Source: Gloeotrichia echinulata CP02 | GTDB taxonomy: Bacteria; Cyanobacteriota; Cyanobacteriia; Cyanobacteriales; Nostocaceae | DNA length: 64,000 nt | Assembly: GCA_038087035.1 (NCBI GenBank) | Contig: CP051187.1 | Span: forward strand, 6,144,001-6,208,000 | Reading direction: 5' to 3' | Part shown: piece after piece, positions 43,103 to 51,054 of the stretch | How the letters are laid out: every line of letters starts with the position of its first letter | Position numbering within the stretch: position 1 is the stretch's first letter | Position numbers and translations under genes: made by a program | The notes under the pieces: model-generated | What the model was told of the DNA's origin: nothing | The model's input: the letters and a program-made list of their open reading frames with translations, nothing else | The model's database searches: none

Positions 43103-44362
43103 ATGCTGGTTTTAGAGTACAAAGTCAAAGCTAAAAAGCATCAATACGATGCAATTAATGAGGCTATCCGTACAACTCAATTCATCAGAAATAAAGCTAT
43201 ACGCTACTGGATGGATTCCCCAAAAGAAGCCAAAATTAATAAAATTGCTTTAAACAATTACTCAACAGCGTTACGCAAAGAGTTTAAATTTGTTGAGGAA
43301 TTAAACTCAATGGCTTGCCAAGCTGCAACTGAACGAGCATGGTCTGCCATTGATAGGTTCTACCAGAACTGTAAGAAGAAGAGGCAGTGCGGTCTTGGGG
43401 TCTCCCCAAGTGGAGCAACTGCCGTAGTAGCAGGTAAAAAGGGCTATCCCCGATTTCAAAAAGATAACCGTTCGGTGGAATATAAAACCTCTGGATGGTC
43501 GTTAAATCCAACTAAAAGACGCATCACATTTACTGATAAAAAAGGTATTGGTGAAGTCAAGTTACTTGGTAAATGGGATATCCAAACTTACCCAGTTAAA
43601 CTGATTAAGCGTGTTAGACTTCTCAAAAAAGCCGATGGATTCTATTGTCAATTCTGCATTGATGTAGATGTTGACTCTGAGTCTAGAATTGCTGACGGTG
43701 AAATAGGTCTAGACGTTGGTTTAGAGTTTTTCTACTCAGATTCAAATGGTAATCATGTAGAAAACCCTAGATTTTTAAGAAAAGCACAGATTGCAATTAA
43801 ACACGCTCAACGCCAAATTTACAAAAAAGAGAAAGGTAAAAACAAACGACGGATAGCTAGCTCCAGATATGCACGGAAGCATTTAAAAGTAAGTAGGCAA
43901 CGTAATGAGCATTCTAAGAGATTAGGACGCTGCGTATGCAAGGCTAACGCCTTAGTAGCTTATGAAGATTTAAATGTTAAAGGCATGGTAAAAAATCACT
44001 GTTTAGCCAAGAGCATTAATGATGTTTCTTGGGCACTGTTCCGTCGTTGGCTAGAATATTTTGCAGCTAAATTTAACAGCACTGTTGTTGCTGTCAATCC
44101 TAGAATGACATCTCAAAAATGTTCGGATTGTGGAACAATTGTCAAAAAATCCCTCTCAACTCGTAGCCATGTATGTAGTTGTGGCTGTAGTTTGCAGAGG
44201 GATGTTAGTGCTGCAAAAAATATTCTGAATCTTGCAAAAGCTAGCTTGGGGCACAAGCAAAGTAACGCTTCAGGAGTTGGAATCACTACGCTAGTTGGTG
44301 TAAACCTGCTAGAGCAAATTCTGACGATGAATGAAGAATCCCCCGACTTTCCGAACAAGTGA
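43103..44362 (+). CDS. tnpB: TnpB RNA-guided nuclease, IS200/605 type
   Basis: All three RuvC acids are present: GEIGLDVGLEFF (Asp), VAYEDLNVKGM (Glu) and LQRDVSAAKNIL (Asp). The zinc ribbon is CSDCG...CSCGC. A strong ribosome site, AAGGAGGTG (43086-43094), lies eight bases before the ATG. The 419-residue length is slightly above average because of an in-frame insert of about 16 residues (QCGLGVSPSGATAVVA) between KKKR and GKKGYPRF, which comes from a dispersed DNA repeat (43387-43434). The nuclease may tolerate this, as the insert lies in the variable N-terminal half. TnpB nucleases use a guide RNA made from the element's right end. Confidence 0.88.
   Translation: MLVLEYKVKAKKHQYDAINEAIRTTQFIRNKAIRYWMDSPKEAKINKIALNNYSTALRKEFKFVEELNSMACQAATERAWSAIDRFYQNCKKKRQCGLGVSPSGATAVVAGKKGYPRFQKDNRSVEYKTSGWSLNPTKRRITFTDKKGIGEVKLLGKWDIQTYPVKLIKRVRLLKKADGFYCQFCIDVDVDSESRIADGEIGLDVGLEFFYSDSNGNHVENPRFLRKAQIAIKHAQRQIYKKEKGKNKRRIASSRYARKHLKVSRQRNEHSKRLGRCVCKANALVAYEDLNVKGMVKNHCLAKSINDVSWALFRRWLEYFAAKFNSTVVAVNPRMTSQKCSDCGTIVKKSLSTRSHVCSCGCSLQRDVSAAKNILNLAKASLGHKQSNASGVGITTLVGVNLLEQILTMNEESPDFPNK
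43387..43434 (+). repeat. 48-bp dispersed repeat inserted in frame in tnpB
   Basis: The block TGCGGTCTTGGGGTCTCC... with internal CTTGGGG/CCCCAAG palindrome interrupts the conserved KKKR-GKKGYPRF junction. CAG is found on both sides. Length is a multiple of three and the frame stays open. Confidence 0.6.
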
Positions 44363-44416
44363 GCGAACGCGAAGCGTGTCGTTAGACAATGCGAAACTTG
44401 TTCAGTCGGGGGAGTG
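44338..44416 (+). other. right end of tnpB element, probable guide-RNA scaffold end
   Basis: CCCCCGAC-TTTCCGAACAAG and CTTGTTC-A-GTCGGGGG form a long interrupted stem whose loop carries about 40 extra bases (GTGAGCGAACGCGAAGCGTG...). AGTGTCAA follows. In IS200/605 elements the RNA guide ends at this boundary and its guide is copied from the flanking DNA. Here that would be the sequence from about 44417. Confidence 0.5.
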
Positions 44417-44484
44417 TCAAAGCTTTTACTTTTGGCCCAGAGCAAATTCCGGGTAAATAGCGTCATGCCGATAAATCATAACGC

Positions 44485-44514
44485 GCCCGGAACTAAAAGT
44501 TTCCGGGCTTTTTT
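44485..44514 (+). terminator. intrinsic terminator
   Basis: GCCCGGAAC-TAAAA-GTTTCCGGGC followed by TTTTTT. It lies after the tnpB element and before aroF, and would stop transcription coming from the element. Confidence 0.75.
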
Positions 44515-44520
44515 GTTAGT

Positions 44521-44703
44521 AGGGACTGGGGACTGGGAACTAGGGACTGGGGACTGGGGAGAATAATAACTCCAAACTCCTCACTCCCAACTCCCAACTC
44601 CTCACTCCCAACTCCCAACTCCCAATCCCCAACTCCCAATCCCCAATTCCCAATTCCCAATCCCCAATCCCCAATCCCCAATCCCCAATCCCCAATCCCC
44701 AAT
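44521..44703. repeat. heptanucleotide STRR tract
   Basis: About 25 degenerate 7-mer units, changing along the tract from GGGACTG to CTCCCAA and finally to at least seven perfect CAATCCC units near 44655-44700. It ends 30 bp before the aroF start, leaving only the AGGAGA ribosome site outside the repeat. Confidence 0.9.
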
Positions 44704-44729
44704 ATCTAATTTTTCAGGAGAATCGAACC

Positions 44730-45599
44730 ATGATTAATGCCAAACTGACAGTACAATCTCATCCTCAGCATCAGACAATTGTCAAACTGACAGAAAAAGT
44801 CGCCTTCGGTGGCGAAGAATTGGTAATTATTGGTGGTCCTTGCACAGTAGAAAGCTTAGGACAAATGGAGACAGTAGCCGAAAACCTAGCTGCTGCACCT
44901 GTACAGGCCTTGCGTGGTGGAGTCTACAAACCCCGGACTTCTCCCTACGCCTTCGGTGGAATGGGAGAGGAAGGATTAGAAATTTTGGCTGCAGTGCGAT
45001 CGCGCTATAATATCCCCGTGGTAACTGAAGTGATGACAATTTCCCAAATTGAAGTAGTTGCTGCCCATGCTGATATGCTGCAAGTTGGTAGCCGCAATAT
45101 GCAAAACTTCGACTTGCTTAAAGCCTTGGGACAAGCTGGTAAGCCGATATTGCTCAAACGTGGCTTCGCGGCGACAATTGAAGAATTCGTCATGGCAGCC
45201 GAATATATTTTAAGCCACGGTAATCCTGATGTGGTTCTGTGTGAGCGGGGTATCCGCAGTTTCGATAATTACACCCGCAATGTGCTGGACTTAGGCGCAG
45301 TAGCAGCTCTCAAGCAGATTACTCACCTACCAGTGATTGTAGATCCATCCCATGCCGTCGGTAAACGGGAACTGGTAGCACCAATGGCTAAAGCCGCTGT
45401 GGCTTGTGGTGCAGATGGGTTAATTATTGAATGTCACCCAGAACCAGAAAAATCTGTTTCTGATGCTCGTCAAGCTTTGTCTTTAGAAGATATGGTGAAT
45501 TTGGTTGATAGTTTAAAGCCTTTAGCTGCAGCCGTTGGGCGGAATATATCAGAAATGGGGGTAGGTTTTAAATCTACCCCCATTTATTGTGCAGCTTGA
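44730..45599 (+). CDS. aroF: 3-deoxy-7-phosphoheptulonate synthase (DAHP synthase)
   Basis: This enzyme condenses phosphoenolpyruvate and erythrose 4-phosphate, the first step of the shikimate pathway. The 289-residue product is of the short bacterial type without a regulatory ACT or chorismate-mutase domain. Landmarks: IIGGPCTVES (metal Cys), RGGVYKPRTSPYAFGG, VGSRNMQNFDLLK, LLKRGF, CERGIRSF and PVIVDPSHAVGKRE, then IIECHPEPEKSVSD with further metal ligands. AGGAGA precedes the ATG by seven bases. A 53-bp fragment of a related gene copy occurs 1.5 kb downstream at 46552-46604. Confidence 0.93.
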   Translation: MINAKLTVQSHPQHQTIVKLTEKVAFGGEELVIIGGPCTVESLGQMETVAENLAAAPVQALRGGVYKPRTSPYAFGGMGEEGLEILAAVRSRYNIPVVTEVMTISQIEVVAAHADMLQVGSRNMQNFDLLKALGQAGKPILLKRGFAATIEEFVMAAEYILSHGNPDVVLCERGIRSFDNYTRNVLDLGAVAALKQITHLPVIVDPSHAVGKRELVAPMAKAAVACGADGLIIECHPEPEKSVSDARQALSLEDMVNLVDSLKPLAAAVGRNISEMGVGFKSTPIYCAA

Positions 45600-45718
45600 A
45601 TGTAATTAATTTCCCTGTTTGAAAAAGCAGGGGGTAGCAACAAGCAAGAGTGCGATCGCTTATTTTTCATCACAGCCATTTTTACCACAACGCGATCGCC
45701 TCTTTCAACCTTCTGCTT

Positions 45719-46066
45719 TTAACCCACTGCATAGTCACTCATTTCCCGCATGAAAGGAGGATGAAAACCTAACACAATATCTTGTTTTGGTACGCCCAAC
45801 TCGACTAACTCTGCTGCAATATCATGCTCTGTTGAATTGTAAAAAATCCAGATTTTCTCGTTGCGAATATCAAGATGTATTACACAATCATGCACCCAGC
45901 GCTTATGCTGCCAACCTAGATGCACAATTTGATAGTGATGGCGCTGCGTATCAAAAATAGTTTCAACTTCAATCTCTCCATAAGCTGGCTTACTTTGGGC
46001 ATAACCCATCAACAATTGCTGCACAATTTGCTGATAGTGAGTTAATTTATCCGTCACTCCTTCCAT
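45719..46066 (-). CDS. xisI: XisI-family protein
   Basis: XisI was named as a controlling factor for excision of the fdxN element in Anabaena heterocysts, but the family is widespread in multiple copies and its general role is open. The 115-residue product matches the family: YQQIVQQLLMGYAQ, VETIFDTQRHHYQIVHLGW, RWVHDCVIHLDIRNEKIWIF, and DIVLGFHPPFMRE near the end. It follows xisH with a 13-bp overlap, so the two are translationally coupled. No fdxN element or XisF recombinase is visible in the window, so a role in such excision is not implied. Confidence 0.88.
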   Translation of the reverse strand: MEGVTDKLTHYQQIVQQLLMGYAQSKPAYGEIEVETIFDTQRHHYQIVHLGWQHKRWVHDCVIHLDIRNEKIWIFYNSTEHDIAAELVELGVPKQDIVLGFHPPFMREMSDYAVG

Positions 46067-46470
46067 AGTGAAATTTGCTCCAATTTAATATCGTAAACAA
46101 TTATTTTTACGGAATTTTCTTGCAGCATTGAGGCGGGAAAATCAAGTTGAAAGAAACTGTTATAGACTAGATCGGGTACGGCTAGATAGAGAATGCGAGC
46201 GGGTTCTTCACGACGCAATGCAGCCCGATAGTTAATAAACTGCCCCAGTGCTGTATGAAACTCAGAAATTGCCGAAGCACTAGCCAAAAAACTTTTGACT
46301 TCCACTGCAATTTTCTCATTTCCTCGCTCTGCCGCCAGTAATCGTTCTGCCCCCAAGTCAATTTCCATATCTACACCACCTACTTTAATCTGAAGCGGAT
46401 CGTGAGTAATCTTCCACCCATCCTTAGCAAGAGCAGTCTTAACAACTTGATGAAAACGATCCTTGGCCAC
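46054..46470 (-). CDS. xisH: XisH-family protein, nuclease-like fold
   Basis: This is the usual partner of XisI. The 138-residue product starts MAKDRFHQVVKTALAKDGW and contains DMEIDLGAERLLAAER and KIAVEVKSFL, whose D...ExK pattern is that of PD-(D/E)XK nuclease folds, then FHTALGQFINYRAAL. Catalytic residues appear present. The xisH-xisI order and overlap are typical. The unit ends about 350 bp from the CRISPR array, whose leader lies between. Confidence 0.88.
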   Translation of the reverse strand: MAKDRFHQVVKTALAKDGWKITHDPLQIKVGGVDMEIDLGAERLLAAERGNEKIAVEVKSFLASASAISEFHTALGQFINYRAALRREEPARILYLAVPDLVYNSFFQLDFPASMLQENSVKIIVYDIKLEQISLWKE

Positions 46471-46551
46471 AATAGATTATCCGAGCTAGAGGTGTTATTC
46501 AAACCTATCACACCAAGCAAAAGAGCGATTGCCTACGGCACTGCGCTCCGC

Positions 46552-46604
46552 GCGATCGCGCTACAATATCCCCGTGGTAACAGAAGTGATGGCTATTTCC
46601 CAAA
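46552..46604 (+). pseudogene. 53-bp fragment of a DAHP synthase gene
   Basis: This segment aligns without gaps to 44996-45048 inside aroF, with 4 differences in 53 bases. It corresponds to the codons for RYNIPVVTEVM plus the next few. Nothing similar to aroF precedes or follows it. It lies in the region leading to the CRISPR array. Confidence 0.75.
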
Positions 46605-46609
46605 GTTAG

Positions 46610-46819
46610 TTTTGAGGAGCGATTTTGTATCAACGTTATCAACACCACTCGCCAAATCGCTGAAACCCTATATTTTTCGTTGAGTGGTGTCGATTGCTTA
46701 CACAGCAAGTATTTGAGGTATGTGTGTTGTGCTTTTTGGCGCAAGTTGTTATAGTTTTTTTTGAGTGGTGTCGATTTGCAGGCTAAAACCCTTACGGGGC
46801 TTGGGCTGCTAGACGAACT
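46610..46819 (+). promoter_or_regulatory. putative CRISPR leader
   Basis: An AT-rich stretch directly before the first repeat. It holds a direct repeat, GAGTGGTGTCGATT, at about 46682-46695 and 46762-46775, and an upstream inverted copy, CAACACCACTC. Assignment as leader rests on position and on the repeat polarity (GGAAAC at the 3' end), not on a known leader sequence. Confidence 0.5.
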
Positions 46820-47221
46820 CCCTACCGATTAGGTTAAATCGGATTAGTTGGAAACGTTGAAGGTGCCTATCTGGGTTCCTTCAATAGTAACCCTACCGAT
46901 TAGGTTAAATCGGATTAGTTGGAAACGAGGCAGTCGATCTGAAGCAAACCCTGCTGGGTCTGCTTGCCCTACCGATTAGGTTAAATCGGATTAGTTGGAA
47001 ACACTCTAGTCTGTTTTGCTGCTGTTGTTGGTTCTACTGCCGTCCCTACCGATTAGGTTAAATCGGATTAGTTGGAAACTATTGAGGAAGCTACTGATTT
47101 TTCCTGAAATACCCCTACCGATTAGGTTAAATCGGATTAGTTGGAAACAGACCGAACAAACCACTGACGATTGGTTTTTTCATGACCCTACCGATTAGGT
47201 TAAATCGGATTAGTTGGAAAC
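46820..47221 (+). CRISPR. orphan CRISPR array, 6 repeats, 5 spacers
   Basis: Six identical 36-bp repeats start at 46820, 46891, 46967, 47044, 47113 and 47186. Each begins CCCTACCGATT, has internal arms CCGATT/AATCGG, and ends GTTGGAAAC, the 8-base tag typical of mature crRNAs in cyanobacterial type I and III systems. Spacers are 35, 40, 41, 33 and 37 bp, a broad range. No cas gene lies in the window. The last repeat is followed after about 24 bp by a TnpB element. Identical repeats argue for an array that is maintained; spacer length spread above 40 bp favours type III or I-D usage in trans, an inference. Confidence 0.95.
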
Positions 47222-47299
47222 TTGTTAATGGAAAATTCACAATAGTTAAAGGCGGAAGCCCACGAGTATGTGGGTGACTAAGGAACCCACATACGTCCT

Positions 47300-47506
47300 T
47301 TAGGCGTGGGAGGAAGCCGCAGGCACTTTTAAGTGCCGTCCCCATCTTTCAACTAATTCGCTAACACTGACTCCTTCAGATTCGGCTACTTGTTTTAAAG
47401 TATCCCAAGTAGAAGGAGTTAGCCAAATCGCTTTTCTAACCTTTGCTTCATCATAAAACAAAGGCTCGTTTCTCATTGCTTTCTTTTTAGGTCTTGGTGT
47501 TGACAT
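47300..47506 (-). CDS. 68-residue ribbon-helix-helix-like protein, divergent from tnpB
   Basis: The product (MSTPRPKKKAMRNEPLFYDE and onward) has a basic N-terminus, a strand (VRKAIWLTPSTW), a helix (DTLKQVAESEG) and a second helix (SVSELVERWGRHL), the layout of a CopG/RHH DNA-binding protein. It starts 53 bp from the tnpB start, facing away. Its last codons run into the left-end hairpin of the element, so it belongs to the element. This is the same arrangement as at 42878, with a different protein sequence. Confidence 0.7.
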   Translation of the reverse strand: MSTPRPKKKAMRNEPLFYDEAKVRKAIWLTPSTWDTLKQVAESEGVSVSELVERWGRHLKVPAASSHA

Positions 47507-47559
47507 TTTTAGCTGGATACACTAAGCTAATACTAGGTCTATAAACAAGATAAGTCAAG

Positions 47560-49032
47560 ATGCAAGTTAGCTGCCAGTACAAATTGCGCCCTCACCAAGG
47601 TCAACTAAAAGTCATGGATTCTTGGCTAGATATGCAGCGTAGTTTGTACAACTGGTTTTTAGCTGACCGCATTGACGGTTATTATCAAACCTTTATCATG
47701 GGTGAGTATTGCGATATCAGAACAAAATCTGAGCGATGCCCATTAACTTGTTCGTTGAACAAAAACTCAAGCCTGCACAATCCTTGGAAAAATCCAGACA
47801 AAAACGGAGTAGTTAAAAAGCGTTCTGCCAGTTTAATGCAAGATGCTTATCTGGCAGAAATGAAGCAAGCTAGACCTTGGTATAAAACAATCCACTCAAA
47901 CGTGTTGCAGATGCTGGTTAAGCGTCTTGATGCAGCGATGGAAGGTTTCTTTAAACATGGTCGTGGCTTTCCTTCATTCAAAAACAGGTCTAACTTTCGT
48001 TCTTTCCAGTACAAGCCAGGTGACGTTAAGCTTGATGGCAACAAAATATATCTGCCATCAATAGGGTGGATGCGTTTTTACAATTCTCGCCCCATTCCCC
48101 AAGGCTTTCAAATTCGTACAGTCACCCTACGAAAAAAAGCAGATGGTTGGTACACGAGTATATTAATTAGGGATGATTCAGTTCCCGATTATCCAACTCC
48201 AAAAAAAGTTAATACTGTTGTGGGGTTGGACATGGGATTAACAAAGCTTGTTCATTGCTCAGATGGTTCTGACTTTGACAATCCCCGTCCTAGTACCTCC
48301 AAAAAGGGAAAGCGTACTTTAAAAATCAGGCAGCGACGATTATCCAGGAAAAAAAAAGGTAGCGCTAATCGTCACAAACAAGCGCAAAAAGTTGCTCGAC
48401 TCCACAAAAAACATGCTGATAAACGTAGTGCTTATCAATGGTTTGTAGCCAACAAGATAGTCAATAAGGCTGATGCCATTAGCGTAGAAGACTTGAACAT
48501 CAAAGGGATGAAGGCAAAGTGTAAACCCAAACCTGATGATGTCAAACAAGGTCGATTTCTCAAAAATGGTCAATCTGCTAAACGCGGATTGAACCGTTCC
48601 ATTTCGGATGCTTCATGGGGAACTTTGATAGAAAAAATTCAGTACGCGGCTGCAAAGTCGGGAAAAAGTTTTTTCAAGGTAGACCCGAAAAATACAAGCC
48701 GCACCTGTTCTAAGTGCGGTGTTGTTGATGCCTTGTCTCGCTTTGGAGAAAAGTTTGTTTGCACATCATGCGGACATGAAGCACACGCGGACAAACAAGC
48801 TGCTCTTAACGTCAAGATTAGAGCCGTTAAAGACAACCAGCTTGTTATCAAAAAAATTAAAAAGGTACGCTCTTACTCTGCGAAACCCAAACAGTTAACA
48901 CTGTTTGAAACGCCCACCGTTGAATCAACAACGGGTAAAAGGATACAACACCGCGCTCTTAAGAGCAAACGCAGTGTGCCTGGGAACCCGCCAACTCAAT
49001 TGAGTTTATGGGATATTGGGGACTTGGCTTAG
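47560..49032 (+). CDS. tnpB: TnpB RNA-guided nuclease, IS200/605 type
   Basis: This is a 490-residue TnpB with complete RuvC motifs: VVGLDMGLTKLVH (Asp), ISVEDLNIKGM (Glu), and HADKQAALNVKI (Asp), plus the zinc ribbon CSKCG...CTSCG. The N-terminal domain is long, with a Cys-containing insert (YCDIRTKSERCPLTCSLNKN). A C-terminal extension of about 60 residues follows the zinc ribbon, of which the last part ends PTQLSLWDIGDLA. I chose ATG 47560. The gene looks intact. No tnpA is nearby. Confidence 0.88.
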   Translation: MQVSCQYKLRPHQGQLKVMDSWLDMQRSLYNWFLADRIDGYYQTFIMGEYCDIRTKSERCPLTCSLNKNSSLHNPWKNPDKNGVVKKRSASLMQDAYLAEMKQARPWYKTIHSNVLQMLVKRLDAAMEGFFKHGRGFPSFKNRSNFRSFQYKPGDVKLDGNKIYLPSIGWMRFYNSRPIPQGFQIRTVTLRKKADGWYTSILIRDDSVPDYPTPKKVNTVVGLDMGLTKLVHCSDGSDFDNPRPSTSKKGKRTLKIRQRRLSRKKKGSANRHKQAQKVARLHKKHADKRSAYQWFVANKIVNKADAISVEDLNIKGMKAKCKPKPDDVKQGRFLKNGQSAKRGLNRSISDASWGTLIEKIQYAAAKSGKSFFKVDPKNTSRTCSKCGVVDALSRFGEKFVCTSCGHEAHADKQAALNVKIRAVKDNQLVIKKIKKVRSYSAKPKQLTLFETPTVESTTGKRIQHRALKSKRSVPGNPPTQLSLWDIGDLA

Positions 49033-50594
49033 TCTTCAAGAATCCCACACCTTCTAGGTGTGGGAGTGTCAACAAACGCAGATCCTGCAAAAGCTTCTGC
49101 AGCCAGCGGATAAGCTTGCAATATTCGGGCATGGGGAAGTAACCGGGAGATATTCTTGGTGAACAGTGGATCAAAAGTACGAATCACCAAATTCGCTACA
49201 GAATTCATTGTACTTGTGCGTAATCCAATTTCCAGGTTTGCCACTTCATCATCAGTCAAGACCATGACACTTTTAGCCGTGGCGATGTTCGCCTTCATCA
49301 AGCCTGGGATAGAATGATCAATGACCAAAGGCAACTCGGGTAGGACATCGGCATCAGTACTGCTGCTATGAATAGCAACTAAGGGTTGGTTCAGGTCTTG
49401 CAGCAGCTTTGCGACCCGGCGACCCAATCGCCCCAAACCGATCAGCACCACATGATCCTGTCGTGGTATCGGGGGACGACGTTTCAAAAGTTGAAATCGG
49501 GTAGATAGGACACGCTCAGTTAACATCGCGTAAAAAATGCCCACAAATACTGTACCACCTACAGTGAGGCTGATGCTATAAAGATGTAGCCACCAGGGAA
49601 TAGGAAAAGGTAGTTTGAGTTGCCCAAACAAGTTATCATAACCACCAATTGCTAGCACTAGAGACACATTCAAAGCATCCTGTATACTAATATGTGGGTA
49701 TTGCAACTTGTACAGCACAGTACCCAGCAAAAACAGACTGACCATAATTCCCGCAGAGAGAATTGCCACCTGCTGGGTTTGATTTTGGTGGATACTTTGC
49801 CAAACCTGCTGCAACCGACCCTTGAGCCTTACCAACTCCAAATTACCGATAATTTCCTGCCAAAATTGACGACGATTGGCTTTGGCGACTGTGGTCGAGA
49901 CGCTTGTCACTTGTCCAGTGATCTCAATATAAGTCACAGTATCCCCAGCCACGAGACGGGAGTCCGGCTCCCATTCATAAAAATCAACATCTGCAGTAGT
50001 ATGACCATTGTGGGTCAGAATCCGCTGGTTAAAACTGTTAAGTTCATGCAGCAGGCGGATATTGCACCAGCGATGCTTATCATGAATTTGGACATTGACT
50101 ACCCGCACAACAGAATGTTCCAGGGTGAAAAATCCCTGAATTTCGCCCCCTAAAGCAGCCAGTGCAAAAGCAGTTGCTGGGAGTTGGGAAGCTTCAAAAG
50201 CAATGTAATTACCCAGATGTTCCTGCAGCAACTCATTGAGACTCTCCTGATCTGAGCGTACCACCAAACGGGCATAGGGATTCAACCTTCTAATTGTGAA
50301 AGCCGCTTCAATATTCACACGCTGGTCACTGGTGACTATGAGGACTGCTCGATACTGCTCAATATTAGCTTGTTGCAAAACCTTCGGCTGACGACAATCA
50401 CCAATTATCAGCCGATCTATTAAATCAAGGAGTTCTGGGATTTCCCAGTGAGGGTTATCCGTGACATTGATTGCATTGACAATCACATCAAACTCTTTCA
50501 GTACAGATACACAATGCTGTCCTAGTCTGCCGAGTCCACAGACTAAAAAACAAGACTGTTCAGATTTGTCAGTTGCTTGAGTGTTCACCTTCAC
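49029..50594 (-). CDS. potassium-channel-like protein with two TrkA-N domains, 3' end replaced by an IS end
   Basis: The domain order is: Rossmann TrkA-N domain (about residues 15-140, VCGLGRLGQHC), a TrkA-C-like part, a membrane span (about 275-295, VAILSAGIMVSLFLLGTVLY), a pore-helix-like loop (ALNVSLVLAIGGYDNLFG), a second span (about 340-365), and a second TrkA-N domain (VVLIGLGRLGRRVAKLL). The IGGYDN sequence sits where a K+ channel filter (GYGD) would be but is not canonical. After AFAGSAF the last 15 codons, through CGILED, are encoded by the right-end hairpin of the adjacent TnpB element (49034-49072). The normal C-terminal TrkA-C part is lost and its DNA is not on the other side of the element. 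Confidence 0.8.
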   Translation of the reverse strand: MKVNTQATDKSEQSCFLVCGLGRLGQHCVSVLKEFDVIVNAINVTDNPHWEIPELLDLIDRLIIGDCRQPKVLQQANIEQYRAVLIVTSDQRVNIEAAFTIRRLNPYARLVVRSDQESLNELLQEHLGNYIAFEASQLPATAFALAALGGEIQGFFTLEHSVVRVVNVQIHDKHRWCNIRLLHELNSFNQRILTHNGHTTADVDFYEWEPDSRLVAGDTVTYIEITGQVTSVSTTVAKANRRQFWQEIIGNLELVRLKGRLQQVWQSIHQNQTQQVAILSAGIMVSLFLLGTVLYKLQYPHISIQDALNVSLVLAIGGYDNLFGQLKLPFPIPWWLHLYSISLTVGGTVFVGIFYAMLTERVLSTRFQLLKRRPPIPRQDHVVLIGLGRLGRRVAKLLQDLNQPLVAIHSSSTDADVLPELPLVIDHSIPGLMKANIATAKSVMVLTDDEVANLEIGLRTSTMNSVANLVIRTFDPLFTKNISRLLPHARILQAYPLAAEAFAGSAFVDTPTPRRCGILED

Positions 50595-50681
50595 TCATTG
50601 ATAATTACTTATTGTACAGAAGAAGTTGCCATTTATTCACTCTGTTTTGTCTCAAACTACCTGTAGTATAGTACATTTGTA

Positions 50682-50808
50682 TTGATTAATTATTACTTTG
50701 ATGGTAAACAGACCCGCGTTGTAGGGGTTTAGCAATGCTAAACCCCTACGACATCTCCGGTTTTTTGGAGCCACATATTTTGTGTTTTTTGTCAATGCGT
50801 AAGTCCTA
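50682..50808 (-). mobile_element. half copy of MITE family 2
   Basis: About 127 bp that match the left half of the element at 26069 in reverse orientation, from TTGATTAATTATTAC to GCGTAAGTCCTA. It includes the GGGGTTTAGCAATGC palindrome. Only one TAGGACTTACGCA-type end is present. This copy is uninterrupted where the copy at 7761 carries a nested MITE. Confidence 0.8.
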
Positions 50809-50832
50809 ATAGGAATGAATCATGAAAAATTA

Positions 50833-51054
50833 CTATGAAGCTATCTGATAAATTACAGGTTTATATCTGGCTTCTGGAATCGGTTTACCTTCTATTTCCG
50901 CAGCTTCTAACCAAACAGCTTTAGCTTTCAGAACTTCTTGCAGTGCTTCTTCTTCAGTTAAACCAAATCCTGAACAATATTTTAAATCAGGAATATCAGC
51001 TATATAACCTTCATCTTCTTTACTGTAGAAAATATTAATGTGATAGTGCTTCAT
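50833..51054 (-). CDS. hicB: HicB-type antitoxin
   Basis: This is the 73-residue antitoxin partner of HicA. It shows the partial RNase-H fold of HicB: a strand IFYSKEDEGYIADIPDLKYCSGFG followed by the helix TEEEALQEVLKAKAVWLEAA. There is no extra DNA-binding domain, so autoregulation would need another factor. Its start overlaps the stop of the toxin gene by 4 bases (ATGA), the toxin-first order being usual for HicAB. Confidence 0.85.
   Translation of the reverse strand: MKHYHINIFYSKEDEGYIADIPDLKYCSGFGLTEEEALQEVLKAKAVWLEAAEIEGKPIPEARYKPVIYQIAS

Larger units (their letters stand above)
42870..44416 (+). mobile_element. IS1341-type (IS200/605) element: divergent regulator plus tnpB, no tnpA
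   Basis: The unit comprises a small minus-strand gene (42878-43027), an apparently intact tnpB (43103-44362) and a right end with a hairpin, CCCCCGAC...GTCGGGGG, followed by AGTGTCAA (to 44416). The left end is not fixed. There is no tnpA, so it would need a transposase in trans. Confidence 0.65.
47245..49072 (+). mobile_element. IS1341-type (IS200/605) element with divergent regulator
   Basis: The left end has a hairpin, GAAGCCCACG...CGTGGGAGGAAG (about 47251-47316), then a divergent small gene, tnpB, and a right end with AATCCCACACC-TTCTA-GGTGTGGG-AGTGTCAA (49040-49072). It lies between the CRISPR array and a channel-like gene whose 3' end it has removed. Confidence 0.8.

Noticed and set aside
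45719..46470. xisH/xisI as evidence of an fdxN excision element here
   Set aside because: No XisF-type recombinase, fdxN gene or attachment-site repeats are visible; the family is widespread outside that element.
47016..47198. 60-residue frame over the CRISPR array
   Set aside because: It is a translation of repeats and spacers.
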